Assembly (NCBI RefSeq): GCF_000241525.1
Contig: NZ_AHIL01000008.1
Coordinates: 1 to 64,000, forward strand
DNA length: 64,000 nt
Source of the DNA: Comamonas testosteroni ATCC 11996
GTDB taxonomy: Bacteria; Pseudomonadota; Gammaproteobacteria; Burkholderiales; Burkholderiaceae_C
Reading direction: 5' to 3'
In this document: piece by piece, positions 56,250-64,000 of the stretch
Layout of the letters: every line of letters starts with the position of its first letter
Numbering within the stretch: the first letter of the stretch is position 1
Position numbers and translations under genes: made by a program
Notes under the pieces: model-generated
What the model saw: the letters and a program-made list of their open reading frames with translations, nothing else
Database searches by the model: none
What the model was told of the DNA's origin: nothing

Positions 56250-56432
56250 TCAGTGCTCCTATGTCCTGGGATAGTGTTTTTTGCACCGCATTGGCTTGTA
56301 GGTTGTTGGCCCTCTCGCGGCTAGGTGTGATTCTAGGTTGGCCCCTCTCAAAAGCATGATTTCTATCGCAAAAAAGTAACGCAATGATGCTTTGTTGCCA
56401 CACTGCTGTAACCCACTAGTGCTGAGACAAAT

Positions 56433-56469
56433 AAAAAAGACCTGCAAAGCACAAGCCTTGCAGATCTTT
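56433..56469 (-). terminator. Intrinsic terminator after the MHS transporter
   Basis: On the minus strand AGATCTGCAAGGC and GCTTTGCAGGTCT pair around TTGT, followed by T5. It lies 40 bases after the transporter stop. Confidence 0.85.
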
Positions 56470-56508
56470 GGTTCGATGCTGCATAAATTGCAGCATCAGC
56501 GCCTGGCA

Positions 56509-58191
56509 TCAGTCTTCGGCGTAGATGTCGCGATCCTTGGTTTCGGGCACGAACAGCGTGCCGATCACGGCCGTCACACCAGCGATGATGATGGGATACC
56601 AGAGACCGTTGTACATATTGCCGGTCTGCGCCACGATGGCAAAGGACATGGTGGGCAGCAGACCCCCAAACCAGCCGTTGCCGATGTGATAGGGCAAGCT
56701 CATCGAGGTGTAGCGGATGCGTGTCGGGAACAGCTCCACCAGCATGGCCGCGATGGGGCCGTAGACCATGGTCACCAGCAGCACCAGATAGGTCAGGATC
56801 ACGACCATCATGACCTTGTTCATCTTGGCGGGGTCAGCCTTGGTGGGATAGCCATCCTTGGCCAGTTCTGCCGCCACAGTCTTCTTGAACGCACCGTCCT
56901 TGGCCTTGGCGTCTTCAGGGCTCAGGCCCTTGAGCGAGAACGAGGGGATCTCGGTCGCGCCGATACGGATCATGGCCTGCGTGCCTGCAGCCGCATTTTC
57001 GGTTTCATAGCTCACGGAACCCGCAGCCAGCACCTGCTTGGCCACGTCGCAGGAGCTGGTGAACTTGGTCGTACCTGTGGGGTTGAACTGGAAGGAGCAC
57101 TCCGCAGGATCGGCCACGATGACCACCTTGTTCTTGGCCTGAGCCGCAGCCAGATCGGGGTTGGCAGCTTCGGTCAGCGCCTTGAAGGCGGGGAAGTAGG
57201 TCAATACGGCCAGAATGCAGCCCAGCATGATGATGGGCTTGCGGCCGATCTTGTCGGACAGCGTGCCGAAGATCACAAAGAAAGGCGTACCGATCAGCAG
57301 TGCGGCGGCAATCATCAGATTGGCCGTCACGGCATCGACCTTGAGCTGCTGCGTCAGAAAGAACAGCGCATAGAACTGGCCGGTATACCAGACCACAGCC
57401 TGGCCGGCGGTCAGGCCGACCAGCGCCAGAATCACGATCTTGAGGTTCTTCCACTGACCGAAAGACTCAGTCAAAGGCGCCTTGGACACCTTGCCCTCGG
57501 CCTTCATCTTCTGGAAGGCAGGAGACTCGGACAGCGTCATACGAATCCAGACCGAGATGGCCAGCAGCAAAATGGAAACCAGGAATGGAATGCGCCAGCC
57601 CCAGTCGGCGAACTTCTCTTCGCCCATCGAGGTACGCACGCCCAGAATCACCAGCAGCGACAGGAACAGACCCAGCGTTGCCGTGGTCTGGATCCACGAG
57701 GTGTAAGCACCGCGCTTGCCATGCGGCGCATGCTCGGCCACATAGGTGGCAGCGCCGCCGTACTCACCGCCCAGGGCCAGACCTTGCAGCATGCGCAGCG
57801 CGATCAGGATGACGGGGGCGGCCACGCCAATGCTGGCGTAGTTGGGCAAGATGCCAACGATGAAGGTGGACAGGCCCATGATCAGGATCGTCACCAGGAA
57901 GGTGTACTTGCGCCCGATCATGTCGCCCAGGCGGCCGAACACCAGCGCGCCGAAGGGGCGCACGATGAAGCCTGCCGCAAAGGCCAGCAACGCGAAAATG
58001 AAGGCCGATCCTGCATCCAGACCGCTGAAGAACTGCTTGGCGATGATGGCTGCCAGAGATCCGTACAGATAGAAGTCATACCACTCGAAAACGGTTCCGA
58101 GTGAAGACGCAAAGATGACTTTGCGCTCTTCCGGGCTCATCGGCCTTGGGGCCGATTTACCTCCCATATGTGCTGTCGCATTGATGGCCAT
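56509..58191 (-). CDS. MFS transporter, metabolite:H+ symporter (MHS) family, with large extramembrane insertion
   Basis: A 560-aa organic-acid or osmolyte symporter. SSLGTVFEWYDFYLYGSLAAIIAKQFF is the MHS TM1 signature. RPFGALVFGRLGDMIGRKYTFL is the A-motif loop, and RMLQGLALGGEYGGAATYVAEHAP and LSDKIGRKPIIMLG follow. About 120 residues (340-460) between two membrane spans have no hydrophobic helix and contain two Cys (AECSF, SSCDV), which is unusual for this family of about 430 aa. AGGAGACAAAC precedes the ATG. It is divergent from the acetate pair, 292 bases away. Confidence 0.93.
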   Translation of the reverse strand: MAINATAHMGGKSAPRPMSPEERKVIFASSLGTVFEWYDFYLYGSLAAIIAKQFFSGLDAGSAFIFALLAFAAGFIVRPFGALVFGRLGDMIGRKYTFLVTILIMGLSTFIVGILPNYASIGVAAPVILIALRMLQGLALGGEYGGAATYVAEHAPHGKRGAYTSWIQTTATLGLFLSLLVILGVRTSMGEEKFADWGWRIPFLVSILLLAISVWIRMTLSESPAFQKMKAEGKVSKAPLTESFGQWKNLKIVILALVGLTAGQAVVWYTGQFYALFFLTQQLKVDAVTANLMIAAALLIGTPFFVIFGTLSDKIGRKPIIMLGCILAVLTYFPAFKALTEAANPDLAAAQAKNKVVIVADPAECSFQFNPTGTTKFTSSCDVAKQVLAAGSVSYETENAAAGTQAMIRIGATEIPSFSLKGLSPEDAKAKDGAFKKTVAAELAKDGYPTKADPAKMNKVMMVVILTYLVLLVTMVYGPIAAMLVELFPTRIRYTSMSLPYHIGNGWFGGLLPTMSFAIVAQTGNMYNGLWYPIIIAGVTAVIGTLFVPETKDRDIYAED

Positions 58192-58483
58192 GTTTGTCTC
58201 CTAGGTTTTGGAATTTCAGGCGCTGCCAACTCACCTGTTTGCCCAATATCAAAGCGACAACTGACCGCTAACTTACAAAAAAAAGCTTCTCAAAAATTCA
58301 AGACTGGGCATTACCCGACCCTCTCCGCACTTACCCGGATTCGTTTTTTTTTGATATGAAAAACCGGGGGCAAACACCGATATCGTAAGTAAGGAGGCGG
58401 TCAGACGGGCTTCTCAGAATGCATTGCAAGCAAGCCACCGTGCACCGGATGGCAGGCTGGAAAACTTCAAAGGAGACAACGCT

Positions 58484-58792
58484 GTGCGAGACCCGGTGAT
58501 AGAGACAATCCAAAGCAACCCCGCCTACCAGCAACTGCGCCGCAAGCGCAACCGCCTGGGCCTGGCGCTGACCGTTCTGATGCTGATCGTGTACTACGGC
58601 TATGTCGCGCTGATCGCGTTCGACAAGGAATTCCTGGCCCGGCCCATCGGCGCGGGAGTGACCACGCTGGGCATTCCCATCGGCATGGGCGTCATCATTT
58701 TTTCCGTGATCATTACCGGCCTCTATGTGCGCCGCGCCAACAACGAGTTTGATCAGCTCACCCGCGACATCCTCAAAGGCATCAAGCAATGA
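58484..58792 (+). CDS. DUF485 family membrane protein, YjcH-like
   Basis: A 102-aa protein with two membrane helices ([21 protein letters not shown] and [17 protein letters not shown]) and the C-terminal [17 protein letters not shown] typical of DUF485. Such genes nearly always precede actP. GTG 58484 has AAAGGAGA 7 bases upstream; an ATG 20 codons earlier lacks one. Its stop overlaps the actP start as ATGA. Function within acetate uptake is unknown. Confidence 0.92.
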   Translation: MRDPVIETIQSNPAYQQLRRKRNRLGLALTVLMLIVYYGYVALIAFDKEFLARPIGAGVTTLGIPIGMGVIIFSVIITGLYVRRANNEFDQLTRDILKGIKQ

Positions 58793-60522
58793 AGCAGCGC
58801 ATCTCTTCCCAATGGCTGGCGGGCGCTGTGGCGCTGGCCGCAACAGCTCCTGTGCTGGCCGCCGGCGGCGACGTCGGCAACGCCGCCAAGCAGGCCACCA
58901 ACTGGACGGCCATCATCATGTTCACCGCCTTTGTGGTGGCAACCCTGTGGATCACCAAATGGGCTGCGGGCCGCACCAAGTCGGCCTCCGACTTCTACAC
59001 CGCAGGCGGCGGCATCACCGGCTTTCAGAACGGTCTGGCGATTGCGGGCGACTATATGTCCGCCGCTTCCTTCCTCGGTATCTCTGCCTCCGTCATGGCC
59101 AGCGGCTATGACGGCCTGATCTACTCCATCGGCTTTCTGGTCGGCTGGCCGATTCTGACTTTTCTGCTGGCGGAACGCCTGCGCAATCTGGGCCGCTTCA
59201 CCTTTGCCGATGTGGCCGGCTACCGTTTCGAGCAAAAGCCCTTCCGGATTTTTGCCTCCTGCGGCACGCTGGTGGTGGTGGCCTTCTACCTGATTGCCCA
59301 GATGGTCGGCGCCGGCCAGCTCATCAAGCTGCTGTTCGGTCTGGACTACTGGATCGCGGTGGTGCTGGTGGGCGCGCTGATGATGATCTATGTGCTGTTC
59401 GGCGGCATGACGGCCACCACCTGGGTGCAGATCATCAAGGCCTGCCTGCTGCTGGCTGGCGTGACCTTCATGGGCTTCATGGTGTTGTCCAAATACGGCT
59501 TCAGCCCCGAGGCACTGTTTGCCGAAGGCGTGAAGGTACGCACCCAGATCGCCGCGAACGGCGGCGCAGAGCCTTCCGTGGCAGAAAAGCTCGGCCTGGC
59601 CATCATGGGACCGGGCGGCTTCATCAAGGACCCGATCTCCGCCATCAGCTTCGGCATGGCGCTGATGTTCGGCACCCTGGGCCTGCCCCACATCCTGATG
59701 CGCTTCTTCACCGTGCCTGATGCCAAGGAAGCGCGCAAGAGCGTGTTCTGGGCCACGACCTGGATCGGCTACTTCTATGTGCTGATCTTCATCATCGGCT
59801 TCGGCGCCATCACCCTGGTGCTCACCAACCCCGAAATGGCGGACACGGCCAAGGGCGTGATCCACGGCGGCGCGGGCACGGCCAATATGGCAGCCGTTCT
59901 GGTGGCCAAGAGCGTGGGCGGCGATGTGTTCTACGGCTTCATCTCGGCCGTAGCCTTTGCCACGATTCTGGCTGTGGTCGCAGGTCTGACCCTGTCCGGC
60001 GCATCGGCCGTCTCGCACGATCTGTACGCCACCGTGATCAAGAAGGGCAAGGCCGACAGCGCCTCCGAACTGCGGGTTTCGCGCATCACCACGCTGTGCC
60101 TGGGCTTTGTCGCCGTGCTGCTGGGCATTGTGTTCGAGAAGCAGAACATCGCCTTCATGGTTTCGCTGGCCTTTGCCGTGGCGGCTTCGGCCAACTTCCC
60201 GCCGCTGCTGCTGTCCGTGCTGTGGAAAGACTGCACCACCAAGGGCGCCGTCATCGGCGGCTTCATGGGCCTGGTCTCCTCCGTGGGTCTGACCATCGTC
60301 TCGCCCTCGGTATGGGAAGGCACCTTGGGCAACCCGGCCGGCTCGGCATGGTTCCCCTACGCCTCGCCTGCACTGTTCTCCATGGCGATCGGCTTCTTTG
60401 GCGTGTGGCTGTTCTCCGTGCTCGACAAGAGCGCTCAGGCTGCCAAGGAGCGCTCCGTGTTCCCTGCGCAGCAAGTGCGTTCGGAAACCGGTCTGGGTGC
60501 TGCAGGCGCATCCGGCCACTGA
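58789..60522 (+). CDS. actP: Cation/acetate symporter ActP
   Basis: A 577-aa sodium:solute symporter that imports acetate and other short carboxylates. A signal-like first helix ([18 protein letters not shown]) is typical of Act[87 protein letters not shown] and [22 protein letters not shown] are ActP signatures. The DUF485 gene upstream is translationally coupled. Two GC-rich hairpins follow. Confidence 0.96.
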   Translation: MKQRISSQWLAGAVALAATAPVLAAGGDVGNAAKQATNWTAIIMFTAFVVATLWITKWAAGRTKSASDFYTAGGGITGFQNGLAIAGDYMSAASFLGISASVMASGYDGLIYSIGFLVGWPILTFLLAERLRNLGRFTFADVAGYRFEQKPFRIFASCGTLVVVAFYLIAQMVGAGQLIKLLFGLDYWIAVVLVGALMMIYVLFGGMTATTWVQIIKACLLLAGVTFMGFMVLSKYGFSPEALFAEGVKVRTQIAANGGAEPSVAEKLGLAIMGPGGFIKDPISAISFGMALMFGTLGLPHILMRFFTVPDAKEARKSVFWATTWIGYFYVLIFIIGFGAITLVLTNPEMADTAKGVIHGGAGTANMAAVLVAKSVGGDVFYGFISAVAFATILAVVAGLTLSGASAVSHDLYATVIKKGKADSASELRVSRITTLCLGFVAVLLGIVFEKQNIAFMVSLAFAVAASANFPPLLLSVLWKDCTTKGAVIGGFMGLVSSVGLTIVSPSVWEGTLGNPAGSAWFPYASPALFSMAIGFFGVWLFSVLDKSAQAAKERSVFPAQQVRSETGLGAAGASGH

Positions 60523-60577
60523 TGATCTGAATGGCCCGGCGTCATGCCGGGCCCTGGCAGGAATCTGCCCTCACCTC

Positions 60578-60613
60578 GGCCCGCAGAGACCGCCACGGTT
60601 TTCTGCGGGCCTT
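60578..60613 (+). terminator. Terminator region after actP
   Basis: GGCCCGCAGA pairs with TCTGCGGGCC, followed by TTGTT. A second hairpin, GGCCCGGC with GCCGGGCC (60533-60553), lies just before it. The convergent LysR gene ends at 60616. Confidence 0.65.
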
Positions 60614-60615
60614 GT

Positions 60616-61536
60616 TCATTCCACGTCCAGCCCGCCGGCCTGCGCCAGCTCGAACAGCAACTCACGCGCCCACTGGTGTCCGGGAGAGCGATGGGTGCGC
60701 GCATGCCAGGCAGCCGTCTTGGTGAAGCCCGGAATCTCCAGCGGCGGCTCCAGCACCACCAGTCCCGAGTCGGGCTTGACCAGCCGCCGCGGCACGACGG
60801 CAATCAGATCGCAGCTGCGCAGGATTTCGGGCAGCACCAGAAAGCTGGTCACGGACAGCGCCACGCGCCGGCGCAGCCCCAGGCGCTCCAGTGCCTCGTC
60901 CGTCACACCATGGAAACTGCCTCCGTCATAGGACACCAGCGCATGATCCAGCGCGCAGAAGCGCTCCAGCGACAGGCCACGCCGGCGCGCATCGGGATGG
61001 CCCTGGCGCATCACGCAGACATAGCGCTCGTCGAACAGGCGGCGCGCATGCAGATCGGGGGCCGTGCGCTCCGGCGTGACCAGCGCCAGATCGATATCGC
61101 CGCGCTCCAATCGCTCGTGCAGCGGCAGATGCTGGGCCGGCACCACGGCCACACACAGACCGGGCGCGCGCTGGCGCAACACGGCCAGAAACGGCAACAC
61201 CACCGCCTGCAGCGCGTAATCCGTGGCGGCAATGCGCAGCGTCATATGCGCCGTGGCCGGATCAAAGGCCTGGGGACGCAGCAGCGCTTCGGCATTGCAC
61301 AGCAATTCCTTGAGCGGCCCTGCCAGTGCGAGCGCGCGCAACGTGGGGGCGATGCCGCGCTGCGTGCGCACGAACAGGGGATCGTCGAAGCTCTCGCGCA
61401 GCCGCGTAAGCATGCCGCTGACCGCGGGCTGGGTCAGCGCCAGACGCTCGGCAGCGCGCGTCACGCTGCGCTCGTCCAGCAGCGCATCCAGGGCCTTGAG
61501 CAGATTCAGATCCAGGCTCTTGATATCAGTCGGCAT
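60616..61536 (-). CDS. LysR family regulator, NodD/NagR-like
   Basis: A 306-aa regulator. DLNLLKALDALLDERSVTRAAERLALTQPAVSGMLTRLRESFDDPLFVRTQRGIAPT is the helix-turn-helix of the NodD/NahR/SyrM-like branch, followed by the ligand-binding domain (DYALQAVVLPFLAVLRQRAPG, LERGDIDLALV). It is divergent from a truncated gene fragment and the oxidoreductase gene; regulation of the latter is possible. The 84-base gap before the fragment contains two AT-rich stretches. Confidence 0.9.
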   Translation of the reverse strand: MPTDIKSLDLNLLKALDALLDERSVTRAAERLALTQPAVSGMLTRLRESFDDPLFVRTQRGIAPTLRALALAGPLKELLCNAEALLRPQAFDPATAHMTLRIAATDYALQAVVLPFLAVLRQRAPGLCVAVVPAQHLPLHERLERGDIDLALVTPERTAPDLHARRLFDERYVCVMRQGHPDARRRGLSLERFCALDHALVSYDGGSFHGVTDEALERLGLRRRVALSVTSFLVLPEILRSCDLIAVVPRRLVKPDSGLVVLEPPLEIPGFTKTAAWHARTHRSPGHQWARELLFELAQAGGLDVE

Positions 61537-61619
61537 GATTTCACAAATCAGAAATATCGATTGGATTTATTTCAACACAGACCCCATCATTTCCCCATTC
61601 CCTTCGACAGAAGCCCTGC

Positions 61620-61736
61620 ATGCACAGCATTCAATGGCCCGCCGACTACATGCCGGGCACCACCGAACACTTCGTCTCCAGCGAGCTCATTGCCCAGGGC
61701 CTGTATTCACCGCTTTCCGAGCCTCACTGCCCTTGA
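61620..61736 (+). pseudogene. Truncated 5' fragment of an SRPBCC-like gene
   Basis: A 38-codon frame beginning MHSIQWPADYMPGTTEHFVS, then SELIAQGLYSPLSEPHCP and stop. The start resembles the N-terminus of SRPBCC (polyketide cyclase-like) proteins, which begin with a similar WPA.Y.PG.T..F.SNE pattern and continue for about 150 residues. Here the similarity breaks near residue 28 and a family 1 repeat begins one base after the stop. I read it as the remains of a gene that was divergent from the LysR regulator. Identification is from memory of the family. Confidence 0.4.
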
Positions 61737-61832
61737 TTTTTTGATAGCTGTCAGCACTTTCATTAATTGAATTTCAGATTGTTTTCATACTGAAAACTAG
61801 CAATGAAAGTCGATAGGCGCTATCAAACTATT
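61737..61832 (+). repeat. Family 1 palindromic intergenic repeat, copy F
   Basis: Outer arms TTTTGATAGCTGTCAGCACT and the complement of GAAAGTCGATAGGCGCTATCAAA, inner arms AATTTCAGAT and TACTGAAAAC. It starts immediately after the stop of the truncated fragment. Confidence 0.78.
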
Positions 61833-61891
61833 TGCATCCTGCCCTGCCGCAGGACTGCCGACTTCTTCCATTCGCACCACCGATACTCCGC

Positions 61892-63010
61892 ATGTCTGCA
61901 CTCTTTACCCCTTTCACTCTCAAAAGCCTGACCCTGCGCAACCGCATCGCCATTCCGCCGATGTGCCAGTACAGCGCCGTGGACGGTCTCACCAATGACT
62001 GGCACCAGGTTCACTACGCCTCCATGGCGCGCGGCGGCGCGGGGCTGGTGATCGTCGAAGCCACGGGCGTGTCGCCCGAGGGCCGCATCTCGCCCGATTG
62101 CACCGGCCTGTGGAACGACGCCCAGATCGACGGCATGTCGCGCATTGCCTCCGGCATCAAGGCCGCAGGCGCCGTGCCCGGCATCCAGATCGGCCATGCC
62201 GGGCGCAAGGCCAGCGCCAACAATCCCTGGGAAGGCGACGACCATATTGCCGAAGGCGATGCCCGCGGCTGGCAGCCGATTGCGCCATCGGCCATCGCCT
62301 TTGGCGGCGGTCTGCCGCGCGTGCCCCGCGCCATGACGCTTGCGGACATCGCCCGCGTGCAGGCCGACTTTGTCGCGGCAGCCCGCCGCGCCCTTGCTGC
62401 CGGCTTTGAATGGCTGGAGCTGCACTTTGCCCACGGCTATCTGGCGCAGAGCTTTTTCTCGCCCCACAGCAACCAGCGCGACGATGCCTATGGCGGCAGC
62501 TTCAGCAACCGCGCCCGCTTTCTGCTGGAGACCGTGGCCAAGGTGCGCGAGGTCTGGCCCGAGCATCTGCCGCTGACAGCGCGTTTCGGCGTCATCGAGT
62601 ACGACGGCCGCGATGAAGAAACGCTGGAGGAATCCATCGCCGTCACGCGCCAGATGCGCGAGCGCGGCCTGGACCTGCTCAATGTCAGCGTCAACTTCGT
62701 GATTCCCGATGTGAAGATCCCCTGGGGCACGCCCGCCTTCCTCGCTCCCATTGCCCAGCGCGTGAGCCGCAGCGCCGGCCTGCCCGTGGCATCGAGCTGG
62801 GGCATGGATGAACCACAGATTGCCGAGCGCATCGTGGCCGACGGCCAGGTCGATCTGGTGATGATCGGCCGCGCCCATCTGGCCAATCCGCACTACGCCT
62901 ACCAGCTGGCGCAAAGCCTGGGCGTTGCCCGTCCCGACTGGACCCTGCCCGCTCCCTATGCCCACTGGCTGGAGCGCTATCGCGGCGCCGCCAAGCAGGC
63001 CGCAGCCTGA
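61892..63010 (+). CDS. Old yellow enzyme family NADH:flavin oxidoreductase (YqjM/XenA-like)
   Basis: A 372-aa FMN enene reductase that reduces activated C=C bonds of enones and xenobiotics. LFTPFTLKSLTLRNRIAIPPMCQYSAVDGLTNDWHQVHYASMARGGAGLVIVEATGV is the N-terminal signature; MCQYSA carries the Cys typical of thermophilic-like OYEs. QIGHAGRKAS holds the catalytic His pair. FAHGYLAQSFFSPHSNQRDDAYGGSFSNRARFLLETV, WGMDEPQIAERIVADGQVDLVMIGRAHLANPHY complete the barrel. ATG 61892 begins the family N-terminus. No partner gene is adjacent. Confidence 0.95.
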   Translation: MSALFTPFTLKSLTLRNRIAIPPMCQYSAVDGLTNDWHQVHYASMARGGAGLVIVEATGVSPEGRISPDCTGLWNDAQIDGMSRIASGIKAAGAVPGIQIGHAGRKASANNPWEGDDHIAEGDARGWQPIAPSAIAFGGGLPRVPRAMTLADIARVQADFVAAARRALAAGFEWLELHFAHGYLAQSFFSPHSNQRDDAYGGSFSNRARFLLETVAKVREVWPEHLPLTARFGVIEYDGRDEETLEESIAVTRQMRERGLDLLNVSVNFVIPDVKIPWGTPAFLAPIAQRVSRSAGLPVASSWGMDEPQIAERIVADGQVDLVMIGRAHLANPHYAYQLAQSLGVARPDWTLPAPYAHWLERYRGAAKQAAA

Positions 63011-63137
63011 GTCGGCCGTCGCCCCCTCAACGCGCCAAAGATCTCGATCGCAAGGAGGCCGGCTGCCTGCGCTCCTGCGCCATGCAGCCGGGCACGGTTT
63101 TCACCGGCGGACCCGCCCTTGCGTGACAGGCGCCGGC

Positions 63138-64000
63138 TCAGGAGACGCTGGCGCGCTCCAGCACCGCCAGCACGTTGCGCGCCGCTCCCACGCCCATGTT
63201 CACATAGGCATCCGAGGTCACGCCGCCGATGTGCGGGCTGAGGATGAAACCCGGCTGATGCAGGAACGGGTGGCCGGCCGCCATGGGCTCGACGGCGAAG
63301 CTGTCCAGGCCTGCGGCGCTGACCTGGCCTTGCTGCACGGCGGCCAGCAGCGCGGCCTCGTCGATGAGTCCGCCGCGCGCGGTGTTGACCACAATCACGC
63401 CGCGCCTGCAGCACGACAGGGTTGCGGCGTTGAGCAGGTCGCGGTTGTCGTCGGTCAGCGGGCAGTGCAGCGAGATCGCATCGCTTTCGCGCCACAGCGT
63501 ATCCAGGTCTACGGCCTGCACGTAGCTGGGCAGCTGGCCCGCAAAGGGATCGAAACCGATCACGCGCATGCCCAGTGCATCGGCCATCTTCGCAAAGCGC
63601 AGGCCTATGGCGCCCAGGCCGACCAGGCCCACGGTGCGCCCGGCCAGCTCCAGGCTTTTGTGCGTGGGCTTGTCCCAATGGCCGGAGTGCATGCGCGAGT
63701 CCAGCTGCACCACCGACTTGGCGCAGGCCAGCAGCAGGGCCAGAGCCTGTTCGGCCACAGCCGCCGCGTTGGCCCCGACCGCCGCCACGACCTCGATGCC
63801 GCGCTGCGCGGCCGCGGCCTTGTCTATGGTGTCCGTGCCGCTGCCGTGCTTGGAGATCACCTTGAGCGAAGGTCCGGCGTCCATGACCGCAGCCCCCACC
63901 TTGCCGTAGCGCACGATGATGGCGACGGGATCATGCCGGCGGCACAGGGCCACCAGGTCTTGCTCGGTGGGCGTCTTGCCCGCGTAGACGATGTCGTAGC
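63138..64000 (-). CDS. D-isomer specific 2-hydroxyacid dehydrogenase (5' end cut by the window)
   Basis: NAD-dependent dehydrogenase of the phosphoglycerate/hydroxypyruvate type; 287 codons are visible and the frame stays open at the window edge, so the first 20-40 residues are missing. ISKHGSGTDTIDKAAAAQRGIEV, VAEQALALLLACAKSV, the NAD site VGLVGLGAIGLRFAKMADALGMRVIGFDP, and catalytic Arg (NTARGGLID), Glu (FAVEPM) and His (SPHIGGVT) are all present. The substrate cannot be told. It is convergent with the oxidoreductase gene. Confidence 0.92.
   Translation of the reverse strand, partial: YDIVYAGKTPTEQDLVALCRRHDPVAIIVRYGKVGAAVMDAGPSLKVISKHGSGTDTIDKAAAAQRGIEVVAAVGANAAAVAEQALALLLACAKSVVQLDSRMHSGHWDKPTHKSLELAGRTVGLVGLGAIGLRFAKMADALGMRVIGFDPFAGQLPSYVQAVDLDTLWRESDAISLHCPLTDDNRDLLNAATLSCCRRGVIVVNTARGGLIDEAALLAAVQQGQVSAAGLDSFAVEPMAAGHPFLHQPGFILSPHIGGVTSDAYVNMGVGAARNVLAVLERASVS

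Overview
The window looks like chromosome of a GC-rich betaproteobacterium of the family Comamonadaceae, most likely Comamonas. This is inferred from an Omp32-type porin, the ahcY-tlyA-metF order, a double-length UvrA, TRAP and tripartite-style transport genes, and two dispersed repeat families placed at gene 3' ends. I ran no database search. Nearly all of it is ordinary chromosomal gene content. I saw no rRNA, tRNA, CRISPR array, insertion sequence or prophage.

Layout. 0.2-11.6 kb holds cell-wall and amino-sugar genes: glmS, glmU, an M23 endopeptidase and anmK. They are interspersed with an Lrp/AsnC regulator, a MASE2-GGDEF diguanylate cyclase, an orphan histidine kinase, a LysR regulator and tyrS. 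11.7-15.6 kb is a four-gene organosulfur-type unit (binding protein, permease, ATPase, flavin monooxygenase). 16-21.8 kb is a purine unit, xdhA-xdhB-azgA, whose leader can fold as an H-type pseudoknot. 21.9-26 kb has an MFS exporter, erpA, rpsI, rplM and rlmJ. 26.1-30.9 kb has rlpA, metF, tlyA and ahcY, with an S-adenosylhomocysteine riboswitch ahead of ahcY, so the methyl cycle is grouped with its RNA sensor.

31-40.2 kb is a potassium-uptake locus in the unusual order kdpF, a 30-aa membrane peptide, kdpA, kdpC, kdpB, a TorF-like outer-membrane protein, kdpD, kdpE. 40.3-47.9 kb has an MFS transporter, prfC with a hairpin-rich leader, a HAD phosphatase and a DctP-DctQ-DctM TRAP transporter. 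48-55 kb has a 1978-aa tandem UvrA followed at 15 bases by a protein that appears to join a SUKH-like domain to a ribosomal L7/L12 C-terminal-like domain, and a 45-aa membrane protein. 55.2-60.5 kb has the porin, an MHS-family transporter and an acetate-uptake pair (DUF485 protein plus ActP). 60.6-64 kb has a LysR regulator, a truncated gene fragment, an old-yellow-enzyme oxidoreductase and a D-2-hydroxyacid dehydrogenase cut by the window end.

Two families of short dispersed repeats run through the window. Family 1 (six copies) is an imperfect palindrome of about 90 bases. Family 2 (three copies) begins CACCCCCTGAG and carries GGGGGACGACA. Most copies start at, or within about 8 bases of, a stop codon. 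One family 1 copy lies in frame inside uvrA. The xdh pseudoknot, the stop-codon placement of the repeats, the kdp order with its extra peptide, and the SUKH-L7/L12 protein are the observations most worth following.
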